43,034 bases of DNA from UMGS363 sp051881775. GTDB lineage: Bacteria > Bacillota > Clostridia > Oscillospirales > Ruminococcaceae. The translations under genes were made by a program, and so were the position numbers. How positions within the stretch are numbered: position 1 is the stretch's first letter; the number at the start of each line of letters is the position of its first letter. The notes below the pieces were generated by a model, which was not told the origin of the DNA, did no database searches, and saw only the letters and a program-made list of their open reading frames with translations. The stretch lies in NCBI GenBank assembly GCA_051881775.1, contig JBJEQN010000086.1:1-43034 (forward strand), read 5' to 3'. Shown here piece by piece: positions 14,860-22,620 of this stretch.

Positions 14860-15837
14860 ATGATCTTAGCAGACAAAATTATCGCATTAAGAAAAAAGAA
14901 CGGCTTTTCTCAGGAGGAGCTTGCGGAAAAGCTGGGGGTCTCCCGTCAGTCCATATCAAAATGGGAGGGTGCACAGTCCACTCCCGACCTTGACCGTATC
15001 CTTGAAATGAGCAAGCTGTTCGGCGTAAGCACCGATTACCTGCTTAAGGATGAAATGGAGGAAACGGAATATGTCAATTCTGAGGACGGCTCTCTGCGCA
15101 GAGTTTCAATGGAAGAAGCCAACAGCTTTCCTTCGGTAAAGGCTTACACCGCAAAGCGCATCGCCGCAGGAACAATGCTCTGCATAACAGGTGCGGCAAG
15201 CCTTATCTTTATGGGCGGCGTGTCCGAAGCGGAGGAGAAGTACGGCATATCGGAAAACGCCTGCGGAGCTATTGGTATGATAGCGCTTCTTATATTTGTT
15301 GCTGTGGCTGTGGCGCTGTTTATTCACAGCGGAATGCTCACCAAGGCTTACGCCTACCTTGAAACAGATGAATTTGAAACGGAATACGGCGTTTCGGGAA
15401 TGGTAAAGGAGCGCCGCAAGCAGTACGAAGGTAAATATGCAAAATATAACATAACAGGTGCGTGTCTTTGCATACTGTCCGCCGTGCCGCTTTTCGGGGG
15501 AGCCTTTTCAAACGATGATGTGCTTGCGGCAATGTCGGTTTGCGCAGCCCTTATGATCGCAGGTATAGGCTGTATATTTTTCATTGTTGCAGGAATAAAC
15601 AACGAGAGTTTTCTTAAACTTCTGCAGGAAGGGGAATATTCTCCCGAACGCAAGAGAATGCCCCATATTGCCTCAAAGGTAGGCACGATATACTGGCTGG
15701 CGGTGTCCGCAGGCTATGTCGTGACCTCCCTTGTCACGGACAACTGGGGTGAAAGCTGGATAATCCTTGCTGCGGCAGGAATACTTTTCCCCATTGCCCT
15801 TATTATCAGCAGAATGATAGAGAACAAAAAGTTATAA
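14860..15837 (+). CDS. XRE-family HTH protein with multi-pass membrane domain
   Basis: 325 residues from ATG 14860, which has AAGGAG 8 bp upstream; the frame opens 46 codons earlier but without a ribosome binding site. Residues 5-60 form a Cro/CI helix-turn-helix (LRKKNGFSQEELAEKLGVS, then RQSISKWEGAQSTPDLDRI). The rest has about six hydrophobic spans (for example around 98-118, 130-152, 205-225, 228-250, 270-290, 297-318). Such membrane-tethered XRE proteins are common in Clostridia and are thought to couple an envelope signal to transcription; the target is unknown. TTGACA at 14761 has a poor -10 (TATGGC) at 17-bp spacing. No partner gene overlaps it, and leuA with its own leader follows. 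Confidence 0.85.
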   Translation: MILADKIIALRKKNGFSQEELAEKLGVSRQSISKWEGAQSTPDLDRILEMSKLFGVSTDYLLKDEMEETEYVNSEDGSLRRVSMEEANSFPSVKAYTAKRIAAGTMLCITGAASLIFMGGVSEAEEKYGISENACGAIGMIALLIFVAVAVALFIHSGMLTKAYAYLETDEFETEYGVSGMVKERRKQYEGKYAKYNITGACLCILSAVPLFGGAFSNDDVLAAMSVCAALMIAGIGCIFFIVAGINNESFLKLLQEGEYSPERKRMPHIASKVGTIYWLAVSAGYVVTSLVTDNWGESWIILAAAGILFPIALIISRMIENKKL

Positions 15838-15880
15838 TTTTTAGATATATTGTTATAACTTATTGTTATAGCGATCTCCC

Positions 15881-15909
15881 TTGACAGTATGGAAAACCGG
15901 TGCTATAAT
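15881..15909 (+). promoter_or_regulatory. Sigma-A promoter of the leuA leader
   Basis: Perfect TTGACA (15881-15886), 17 bp, perfect TATAAT (15904-15909). Constitutive initiation fits control by the downstream T-box. Confidence 0.85.
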
Positions 15910-15911
15910 AA

Positions 15912-16196
15912 TACCATAATCTAATAAATGCTTTGACAGGAAAAAAAGCTCTTTCATCAGTTTCAGAGAGCCGCCGGCAGGTGTAAGGCGGTACGGTGAA
16001 TTTGTTATAACTCATCCTTGAGCAGTTTGCCGAAATCGTAAGAGAGTAGGTTAAAACGGGTTCTCCCGTTACAGAGATATGTATTGAACGCTTTATGGCG
16101 GAGATACAGTGAGGGCGGATATGTATATATCCGAACAAGAGTGGTACCGTGGAAGTTTACGCTTTCATCTCTTAATCTGAGATGAAAGCTTTTTTT
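15912..16196 (+). promoter_or_regulatory. T-box riboswitch (tRNA-Leu) controlling leuA
   Basis: The leader carries the conserved T-box core AGAGTGGTACCGTGG (16138-16152), whose TGGT would pair with the ACCA end of uncharged tRNA. It precedes an intrinsic terminator, GCTTTCATCTC (16161-16171) with GAGATGAAAGC (16179-16189) and seven T. Upstream stems include a Stem I region with GAGAG-type motifs (around 15963 and 16042) and a CTC at 16011-16013 that is a plausible leucine specifier codon. ATC and CTT follow directly, so the exact specifier is uncertain. When leucyl-tRNA charging falls, antitermination should let leuA be read. A 174-nt leader remains between terminator and ATG, which is longer than usual. 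Confidence 0.88.
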
Positions 16197-16370
16197 ATTG
16201 CCGTAAGCAAAATATCTGCTCCGTCACAAGCGGAACAGGGAAGGAAAAGATCACAAGTTTTTTCAGAACGAAGATGTCTGAGGGTCACAAGTCTGCAGGT
16301 GTCTTGGGGCTTACAAACAGGCTTTCCTCTTATTCCTCACAAAAATTTTTACAGGGAAAGGATTTTTGAA

Positions 16371-18032
16371 ATGAAGAATTTTGACAAATACACAAGAGGC
16401 TATTTTATGCCCCCCGTACCCTGCTTTGACTGGGTAAAAAACGAATACGTTAAAAAAGCTCCCATATGGTGTTCCGTTGACCTCCGTGACGGCAATCAGG
16501 CCCTTGTTATACCTATGTCGCTGGAGGAAAAGCTGAACTTCTGGAAATACCTCATAAAGGTAGGCTTCAAGGAAATTGAGATAGGCTTCCCTGCGGCTTC
16601 CGAAACGGAATATGAGTTCTGCCGCACACTTATTGAAAATAATATGATTCCCGACGATGTTACCATTCAGGTGCTCACTCAGTCAAGAGAGCATATTATC
16701 GCCAAGACCTTCGAGGCGCTGAAGGGCTGCAAGAACGCTATCGTTCACCTTTACAACTCCACCTCCGTTGCTCAGAGAGAGCAGGTGTTCAGAAAGTCCA
16801 AGGAGGAGATAATCGACATTGCCGTTTCCGGCGCAAAGCTCTGCAAGGAATACAGAGAAAAGACCGAGGGCAACTTCCGCTTCGAGTATTCTCCCGAAAG
16901 CTTCACAGGCACCGAGCCTGAGTTCGCACTGGAGATATGCAACGCCGTTCTGGACGTTTGGCAGCCTTCGGAAAACGATAAGGTAATTATGAACCTGCCC
17001 GTTACCGTTGAAGAAAGTATGCCTCACGTTTACGCTTCACAGATAGAATATATGTGCAAGAACCTGAAATACCGTGAAAACGTCATTGTTTCCCTCCACC
17101 CCCACAACGACAGGGGCTGTGCCGTTGCAGATACGGAGCTGGGACTCCTTGCAGGTGCAGACAGAGTTGAGGGTACGCTTTTCGGCAACGGCGAGCGCAC
17201 CGGCAACGTTGACATTATAACCGTTGCAATGAATATGTTTTCCCACGGCGTTGACCCCGAGCTTGACTTCTCTGACCTGCCCGAGATAACCGAGGTCTAC
17301 GAGAAGATGACCCGTATGCACGTTTACGAGCGTCAGCCCTACAGCGGCGCACTGGTGTTTGCGGCGTTCTCAGGCTCACATCAGGACGCTATCGCAAAGG
17401 GCATGAAGTGGCGTGAGGAAAAGAACCCCGAGCATTGGAACGTGCCTTACCTTGCTATTGACCCCAAGGACGTTGGCAGAGAGTACGAAGGCGACGTTAT
17501 CAGAATAAACAGCCAGTCCGGCAAGGGCGGTATCGGCTATCTTATGGAGCAGAATTACGGTATCAGTATGCCGCCTAAGATGAGAGAAGCCTTCGGCTAC
17601 CATGTAAAGAGCGTTTCCGACCACGCTCACAAGGAGCTGCAGCCCTCCGAGGTCTACGATGTATTCAAGGACAACTACCTTAACAGAGGCGACAAGTTCA
17701 CCGTTTCCGAGGCGCATTTCTCGCAGAAGAACGGAATTTCCTCTGTTGTTTCGGTACTCTACAACGGTACCCTCATTACAAGGGAAGCTGTGGGCAACGG
17801 ACGCCTTGACGCAGTTTCCAATGCGGTAAAGGACGCTCTCGGAATAAATTATTCCATCACCACCTATGAGGAACACGCTCTTGAAAGAGGTTCAAGCTCT
17901 CAGGCTTGCGCTTATGTCGGCATTGAAACGGAAAACGGTATATACTGGGGCGCAGGTATCCACACGGATATTATTGACGCATCTATAAAAGCCCTTGTTT
18001 CCGCTATCAACAACAGCGGTCTTGTAAAATAA
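16371..18032 (+). CDS. leuA: 2-isopropylmalate synthase (type 2 LeuA)
   Basis: Condenses acetyl-CoA with 2-oxoisovalerate, the first committed step to leucine. It has 553 residues from ATG 16371 with AGGGAAAGGA upstream; the frame runs 63 codons further back into the T-box terminator but has no ribosome binding site there. The TIM-barrel metal site is visible as SVDLRDGNQAL, with VIVSLHPHNDRGCAVADTEL supplying the HxH motif. The C-terminal part (from about 420) is the regulatory LeuA dimer domain. The length and the start FDKYTRGYFMPPVP match the alpha-IPMS type 2 family. It stands alone behind a leucine T-box, without leuBCD nearby. A terminator at 18044-18083 follows. Confidence 0.95.
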   Translation: MKNFDKYTRGYFMPPVPCFDWVKNEYVKKAPIWCSVDLRDGNQALVIPMSLEEKLNFWKYLIKVGFKEIEIGFPAASETEYEFCRTLIENNMIPDDVTIQVLTQSREHIIAKTFEALKGCKNAIVHLYNSTSVAQREQVFRKSKEEIIDIAVSGAKLCKEYREKTEGNFRFEYSPESFTGTEPEFALEICNAVLDVWQPSENDKVIMNLPVTVEESMPHVYASQIEYMCKNLKYRENVIVSLHPHNDRGCAVADTELGLLAGADRVEGTLFGNGERTGNVDIITVAMNMFSHGVDPELDFSDLPEITEVYEKMTRMHVYERQPYSGALVFAAFSGSHQDAIAKGMKWREEKNPEHWNVPYLAIDPKDVGREYEGDVIRINSQSGKGGIGYLMEQNYGISMPPKMREAFGYHVKSVSDHAHKELQPSEVYDVFKDNYLNRGDKFTVSEAHFSQKNGISSVVSVLYNGTLITREAVGNGRLDAVSNAVKDALGINYSITTYEEHALERGSSSQACAYVGIETENGIYWGAGIHTDIIDASIKALVSAINNSGLVK

Positions 18033-18043
18033 GCTTGTAAAAG

Positions 18044-18083
18044 AGTCCCGTTTGCGGAAAATATATGCAAACGAGACTTTTTT
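18044..18083 (+). terminator. Terminator after leuA
   Basis: AGTCCCGTTTGC (18044-18055) pairs with GCAAACGAGACT (18067-18078) with one mismatch, then TTTTT. Confidence 0.8.
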
Positions 18084-18122
18084 GTGCAAAATTAACGATT
18101 TTATACATTTTTAGCTTGCTGT

Positions 18123-18151
18123 TTGACATTTTATGTAAGTTATGATATAAT
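18123..18151 (+). promoter_or_regulatory. Sigma-A promoter for six-helix chemoreceptor
   Basis: TTGACA (18123-18128), 17 bp, TATAAT (18146-18151): both perfect. No SigD-like motif was seen here. Confidence 0.8.
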
Positions 18152-18227
18152 ATAAGCGCAAAAAATTTGATTTAATACTAATTATAGACAATACGGAAAA
18201 TTAGTATAATTGTTGGAGGAATGATTT

Positions 18228-19583
18228 ATGTCCCAGCCGGCGTTTCGTTCGCAAATATCCGATAAAATCGTGAAATCTCATATGTTGATCATTTTTGTTG
18301 TCTGTATAGTGTTCTGCATAATCAATCTTGTAAGCGGAACGGTCGTAACAGGCATATGCACCGCAATAATGGGCGTAGTTGTGCCTTTTGTAGTGCTTAT
18401 TCCTATGAAAAAGGCTTCAAATCTTACAAAGGGCATTTTTCTTACACAGGCTACCGCTGTGGTAATAGCTGTTCTTTCTGCAACTAAGGGTGAGATGCAC
18501 ACAATGTATGCGCTCCTTGCTGCAAATATAGCAATAGGTTGTGTCTATAACAGCGTTCTTAACGTAAATGTAACGTGGATACTGACAGATGTTCTGGTGC
18601 TTGGTGCGCTTCTTATTAAGGATAAGGCATATGCCGGAGCGGAGAGCAACGTTATAATCAACGGTATCGTCGGAATAAACGTTGCTGCTTTTATGCTCAG
18701 GATACTTATGAAAAATACCGTTTCGCTCCTTGACAAGTCGGAAAAGTCCGCCGAGGAAACAAAGGGCCTGCTTGGACAGGTGCAGCAGAAAATGGACGAG
18801 ACCACCGCTCTCGGCGAGCGTCAGAAGGATATTATGCGCAAGGTATCGAATATTGCCGAAACTCTCAGCGATTCCACCGCTTCAATGATGGATATTTCAA
18901 GCAGGCTTACCGCCGCTTCGGAGGAGCAGGCAAGCACAGTTGCGGATATTTATTCAAGCGTTGAGAACTTTGCCGCAGAATCGGAGCGCTGCCTGAATGA
19001 AGCAGAGCTTGCAGCCGAAGCCGCAGGAGAAAGCGCAGAAAAGCTTAACGAAAGCAATAAGAATATGCAGCAGATGGTGGGCGCTATGGAAGAGATAAGC
19101 GAGTCCTCCAACAAGATAAGCAGCATAATCAAAACTATCGAAGATATTTCCTTCCAGACCAATATCCTTGCCCTTAACGCCGCAGTTGAAGCCGCAAGAG
19201 CAGGTGCTGCAGGAAAGGGCTTCGCTGTTGTTGCCGATGAGGTGCGCAACCTTGCCAACAAGAGCGCCGAAGCTGCAAAGAACACCACCGTACTTATCAG
19301 CGATTCCATTAAAGCCGTTAATAACGGTACGGAATTCGCAAAGACCGCAGCCGAGCATATGGACAGCATTATCGAATGCTCCGAAAGAAGCAAGAGCCAC
19401 GCAGGAAAGATAGCAGAGCTTACAGCTTCTCAGAGAAACTCTGTTGACGACATCAAGGCAAGAATAGCCGCCGTTTCAGACGTTATCTCACAGAATACCG
19501 AAACAGCCTCCGAAAGTGCAGAGATCGCACGTTCCGTAAACGGCGAGATAGAGAAGATGAACGTTATCGTTTCGGGACAATAA
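18228..19583 (+). CDS. Methyl-accepting chemotaxis protein with six-helix membrane sensor, no HAMP
   Basis: 451 residues. The N-terminal 165 residues hold about six closely packed membrane helices (about 19-38, 39-60, 68-86, 92-110, 114-132, 142-161) joined by short loops, so there is no sizeable extracellular ligand domain. A short linker leads straight to a signalling coiled coil without a HAMP domain. The tip sequence FQTNILALNAAVEAARAG (from about 309) and GKGFAVVADEVRNLA identify it as a chemoreceptor. The sensor may read membrane state, redox or a small hydrophobic ligand, or bind another membrane protein; this is inference. Start ATG has GTTGGAGGA upstream. A perfect sigma-A promoter and a bidirectional terminator make it a single-gene unit. 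Confidence 0.9.
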   Translation: MSQPAFRSQISDKIVKSHMLIIFVVCIVFCIINLVSGTVVTGICTAIMGVVVPFVVLIPMKKASNLTKGIFLTQATAVVIAVLSATKGEMHTMYALLAANIAIGCVYNSVLNVNVTWILTDVLVLGALLIKDKAYAGAESNVIINGIVGINVAAFMLRILMKNTVSLLDKSEKSAEETKGLLGQVQQKMDETTALGERQKDIMRKVSNIAETLSDSTASMMDISSRLTAASEEQASTVADIYSSVENFAAESERCLNEAELAAEAAGESAEKLNESNKNMQQMVGAMEEISESSNKISSIIKTIEDISFQTNILALNAAVEAARAGAAGKGFAVVADEVRNLANKSAEAAKNTTVLISDSIKAVNNGTEFAKTAAEHMDSIIECSERSKSHAGKIAELTASQRNSVDDIKARIAAVSDVISQNTETASESAEIARSVNGEIEKMNVIVSGQ

Positions 19584-19603
19584 ATTACATAAAAATATAA
19601 GAC

Positions 19604-19645
19604 AAACGCTTCGGGATATGGGGATTCCCGAAGCGTTTGCTTTTT
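19604..19645. terminator. Bidirectional terminator between convergent genes
   Basis: AAACGCTTCGGGA (19604-19616) pairs perfectly with TCCCGAAGCGTTT (19626-19638), followed by GCTTTTT. It lies between the chemoreceptor and the convergent anti-sigma gene. Confidence 0.85.
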
Positions 19646-19716
19646 ATAGGAGAAATTTCCTGTGCAAAACTGCAGTATTGCAGCTTTGTTGCTTGATTTA
19701 TGAAAAGCAGCAGCGA

Positions 19717-20775
19717 TCACTTGCCGCTTTTCAGCGCACAGAAGGCTTCATAGTCGCTTTCCGTGCCGAAATAAAGATACAGCATACGTTCTATAGCCGA
19801 ATGCTCCGCAGAGGAAAGCAGGTAGGTGCTTTCTGTCTGACCTGCGGACGTGTGGGCAGTCACGATAACGGCGTTGTTGTCGGTGACGTAAATGGTGACG
19901 CTTTCATCGCCTGTGCTTTTATCGGTTATGCGAAGGATAAATTCTGTCCCGTATTTAATGGAAGAGGAGGTTTCCTTTCCGCTGTTGTATATGATGTCTC
20001 CGATAGAGAAGATAATGTCCTGCTTAACGGCGGCGCTGTCCTCGGTGCGCAGGGTGTTCTCCTCATTTCCTGCGGTGATGTCGTAAAAAATTATATCAAG
20101 GTCGGAGTTTTCAAGGTCTATGCCGTAAAGATGCTTTATATCGCCGCTGCCTGTGTCGGCTTCGTCGGAAACTGGCTTTTCTTCAACAATATCGTCATCA
20201 TTGGAAGCTGCTCCTTCTGCCGGTTCTTTTTTTTCTGTTTGTGCGGAGGAAGACGAGGTTTCCTGAACAGCCGTAACGGGAGGTGTCACAGCAGCCTGTA
20301 CTGCCGGTGCGGCGTCGGCGCTGTCGTTTTCGAAGTCTTTGCTTTCCTCAGCAGCTTCATTTGCACCGCCGTCTAAATCCGCAGCTTCGTCCTCGGAGTA
20401 ATTGTCGTCAAGAAGCTCCGCTCCGTTAACGGCTGCGGCGAAATCATCATCTTCCGGTTCGTAATAAACCTGCTCTTCATCATTTTCCGCAGATGTTTCC
20501 GTTACAGCGGCTTCGTTTCCTGCAGTAAGCGTTGTATCTTCCGTGACAGCAAGCGGTTTAAGGATAAAAACAGCAGCGATGCAGGCAGCCAGAGCGGTCA
20601 GCGTTCCTGCGGCAATATATTTTTTCCCGAACCGCTTTCCCGAGGAGCTTATAGCTATCTTGTTTTCCCGTTCCGCTTCCTCTTTAAGCAGGGTCTCTGT
20701 TCTTTTTGCAAAGCTGTCGGAAATTCTGACGTTGTCCATAGCGCTTTTGTATTGTTTAATAGACTTACTCATCAT
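19717..20775 (-). CDS. Putative membrane-bound anti-sigma factor
   Basis: Probable partner of the ECF sigma factor that overlaps its start. About 352 residues from ATG 20775, or 20772, which has the better 8-bp spacing from GGAGG (20781-20785 on the minus strand); a TTG at 20778 is less likely. The N-terminal 45 residues (SIKQYKSAMDNVRISDSFAKRT) would be cytoplasmic and bind sigma. One membrane helix follows (about 52-77, YIAAGTLTALAACIAAVFIL). The extracellular part begins with a very acidic Ala/Glu/Asp/Ser-rich stretch of about 150 residues and ends in a compact domain (about 225-352, HLYGIDLENSDLDIIFYD). Position and topology make an anti-sigma role likely, but the zinc-binding ASD motif is not seen. 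Confidence 0.75.
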   Translation of the reverse strand: MMSKSIKQYKSAMDNVRISDSFAKRTETLLKEEAERENKIAISSSGKRFGKKYIAAGTLTALAACIAAVFILKPLAVTEDTTLTAGNEAAVTETSAENDEEQVYYEPEDDDFAAAVNGAELLDDNYSEDEAADLDGGANEAAEESKDFENDSADAAPAVQAAVTPPVTAVQETSSSSAQTEKKEPAEGAASNDDDIVEEKPVSDEADTGSGDIKHLYGIDLENSDLDIIFYDITAGNEENTLRTEDSAAVKQDIIFSIGDIIYNSGKETSSSIKYGTEFILRITDKSTGDESVTIYVTDNNAVIVTAHTSAGQTESTYLLSSAEHSAIERMLYLYFGTESDYEAFCALKSGK

Positions 20776-21310
20776 CAAAACCTCCGATCATCATAGCTTT
20801 AAGGCGTTCTCTGCCCCTTGCCAGCAGCGTGCCTACCGTAGCCGGCTTTTTATGCAGTATCTCTGCAATTTCATTAATGGAATAACCGTCGTAATAGAAC
20901 AGGTGTATAGGTGTTCTGTACTTTTCGGGAAGTGACAAGACCGCTTCAAGGACCTCGCTTTCCTCGCTTGGGAACGTACCCTCGTCCGAAAGTCCGTTTT
21001 CGCCGCTTTCCTCAAGAGATACCGTGCGCTTTACCCAGCCTGATTTGAGATAATTCCTGCTTTTGTTTATGGCAGTTCTCAGAAGCCATGCTTTTTCGTG
21101 TTCCTCGCTGTCGAAAGGCTTGTTTCTTTTTACAAGTGCAAGAAATACGTCCTGGGCAACGTCCTCTGCGTCGCATATGTTCTGAACATAGGTGTAACTC
21201 AGCTTTACCACGCAGGAGGAATATTTTTCAAGTACAGAGCGGATATATTCATCTGTTCCGAATACCGGTTTTTCAGCGGAAAGCTGTATTCCGGCAAATT
21301 CAGAATTCAT
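20765..21310 (-). CDS. ECF-type RNA polymerase sigma factor
   Basis: 181 residues. Region 2 is visible as CDAEDVAQDVFLALVKRNKP and AWLLRTAINKSRNYLKSGW. Region 4 is LPEKYRTPIHLFYYDGYSI followed by NEIAEILHKKPATVGTLLARG. This is the standard two-domain ECF architecture. The start ATG 21310 has GGGGGGAA upstream. The gene overlaps the anti-sigma gene by about 8-11 bp (its GGAGG lies in the last codons), so translation is coupled, as usual for sigma/anti-sigma pairs. Its promoter could not be assigned with confidence in 21311-21472. The regulon and stimulus are unknown. Confidence 0.9.
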   Translation of the reverse strand: MNSEFAGIQLSAEKPVFGTDEYIRSVLEKYSSCVVKLSYTYVQNICDAEDVAQDVFLALVKRNKPFDSEEHEKAWLLRTAINKSRNYLKSGWVKRTVSLEESGENGLSDEGTFPSEESEVLEAVLSLPEKYRTPIHLFYYDGYSINEIAEILHKKPATVGTLLARGRERLKAMMIGGFDDE

Positions 21311-21472
21311 TTATTTTCCCCCCATAAGAAAATATATATCCGAAGCTATGTCAGCTTCATTGTGCTTTCATATATAATACAATTCAGAAAGCAAAAATTT
21401 TTCAAGTTCACATATTTTTTACAAATTTTCTTTCGTAAATATAAAAAGGAAACAAGCCAAAATGTTTCCTCT

Positions 21473-21919
21473 TTAAACAATTATTAAGCAGACAACTCCT
21501 GCAATGGCGGAAAAAGCGGCGGCAACACGGCAGAGAACACACAGCACACGGCAGACCCTTGCCTTGCGGAAAAAGGGGTTGTCGTTCTTTATGCAGGCGG
21601 AATCCGTTTCCTCGCAGTAGTATATCTCCACACGGTCGCCCTTGTCATATCTTCTGCCGCTGCCCGTGTAGCGGTGTACGACAGTGCGCTTCATTTCGGG
21701 GTCACGGAAGCTGACAACTACCGCCTTTACGGTGTTGCCCTCTCTGTCCGCAGGAATATCTCCGCAAGCCGTTACAACGCCGTCAAAGCGCCTGCACCTG
21801 TCGATAAATCTGTTCATTCCGTCAATGTATTTTTCCCTGCGGCGCTTAAATAACCTGCCCAGAAAAAGCAGCGCAGCCGAAAAAATCATAAAAACGGCAA
21901 AAAGTATGAACCCCGTCAT
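21473..21919 (-). CDS. Small membrane protein, DUF3592-like
   Basis: 148 residues with a membrane helix at each end (about 2-20 and 127-147) and a soluble middle containing CRRFDGVVTACGDIPADREG and RRYDKGDRVEIYYCEE. The order helix, beta-rich segment with GDxVxVYY-like motif, helix is what DUF3592 proteins show; their function is unknown. It starts 4 bp after the ybaK stop codon with no clear ribosome binding site, so translation is probably coupled to ybaK. Its own transcript end is not obvious. Confidence 0.7.
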   Translation of the reverse strand: MTGFILFAVFMIFSAALLFLGRLFKRRREKYIDGMNRFIDRCRRFDGVVTACGDIPADREGNTVKAVVVSFRDPEMKRTVVHRYTGSGRRYDKGDRVEIYYCEETDSACIKNDNPFFRKARVCRVLCVLCRVAAAFSAIAGVVCLIIV

Positions 21920-21923
21920 GGCG

Positions 21924-22394
21924 TTAAACCGTAAGTTCGGCGTATTCTGCGCCTGTGTAGCCGCAAAGGTCGTCGGGAGCGATGATTATCTGTCCGCCTC
22001 TTACTCCTGCGCTTACCGCAATTTCGTCAAAAAGCACGGCGGTCTCGTCAATAAAGGTGGGGAATTTCTTTTTCATTCCCACGGGAGAACAGCCGCCTCT
22101 TATGTAGCCTGTAACGGGAAGAAGCTCTTTCAGCGGCAGCATCTCCACCTTTTTGTCACCTGCCGCCTTTGCTGCTTTTTTCAGGTCAAGCTCCTCTGCA
22201 ACGGGTATGCAGCAGACTATATATCCCTTTTTTTCGCCTTTGAGAACAAGTGTCTTAAAGACCTGCTCGGGTGGCTGACCAAGCTGCTTGGCAACGTGAA
22301 CCCCGGAAAGGTCGTTTTCGTCCACTTCATATTCGGCGGTACGGAATTTTATCCCAGCCGCTTCAAGAAGCCGCACCGCATTTGTTTTATTCAT
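21924..22394 (-). CDS. ybaK: YbaK/EbsC-type Cys-tRNA(Pro) deacylase
   Basis: Removes cysteine mischarged on tRNA(Pro), a trans-editing activity. 156 residues from ATG 22394; the frame reaches 22430, but the extra residues are rich in charged amino acids and the promoter lies there. The sequence MNKTNAVRLLEAAGIKFRTA, HVAKQLGQPPEQVFKTLVLK, VPVAEELDLKKAAKAAGDKKV and YIRGGCSPVGMKKKFPTFID follows the YbaK/EbsC fold closely, including the conserved Lys in FKTLVLK and the GGCSP loop. First gene of a two-gene unit with the small membrane protein. Confidence 0.92.
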   Translation of the reverse strand: MNKTNAVRLLEAAGIKFRTAEYEVDENDLSGVHVAKQLGQPPEQVFKTLVLKGEKKGYIVCCIPVAEELDLKKAAKAAGDKKVEMLPLKELLPVTGYIRGGCSPVGMKKKFPTFIDETAVLFDEIAVSAGVRGGQIIIAPDDLCGYTGAEYAELTV

Positions 22395-22428
22395 AATAAA
22401 GCATCTCTTTTCTCTTTTTAATGCTATC

Positions 22429-22457
22429 ATTTTAACATAATTTTTCCCCTATTTCAA
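22429..22457 (-). promoter_or_regulatory. Sigma-A promoter for ybaK
   Basis: Minus-strand TTGAAA (22452-22457), 17 bp, TAAAAT (22429-22434). Confidence 0.6.
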
Positions 22458-22527
22458 CAGGGAAATCAAATATCCCTTTTTTGCTGTGGCTGCAATAGTT
22501 GAAACCACCATATTTTATAATAAAAAA

Positions 22528-22534
22528 TTCGACA
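22528..22534. promoter_or_regulatory. Spo0A-box-like site upstream of third chemoreceptor
   Basis: TTCGACA, the exact reverse of the core 0A box TGTCGAA, in the context AATTCGACAAA, which matches 9 of 11 positions of the extended box. It lies between divergent ybaK and the chemoreceptor. Confidence 0.5.
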
Positions 22535-22559
22535 AATTGCGCATTTTTTACTAAAACTA

Positions 22560-22588
22560 TTGACGCTTCGACAGAAAAACGGTATTAT
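22560..22588 (+). promoter_or_regulatory. Sigma-A promoter with a second 0A-box-like site for third chemoreceptor
   Basis: TTGACG (22560-22565), 17 bp, TATTAT (22583-22588). A second TTCGACA occupies 22567-22573, immediately after the -35, in the same orientation as the one at 22528 and 39 bp from it. Confidence 0.55.
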
Positions 22589-22620
22589 TTGTATAATGGC
22601 ATAAAAAACGGAGGGGTATT

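Noticed and set aside
16182..16370. N-terminal extension of leuA by 63 codons
   Set aside because: It would begin in the T-box terminator, has no ribosome binding site and its residues do not resemble LeuA.
19618..20376. 252-codon plus-strand frame opposite the anti-sigma gene
   Set aside because: Composition is unlike a protein of this genome, starts inside a terminator hairpin, and lies fully antisense to a gene with good signals.
22551..22581. SigD-like promoter for the third chemoreceptor (TAAA-N15-ACAGAAAA)
   Set aside because: Only 5 of 8 positions match the -10; the sigma-A motif in the same place is better.
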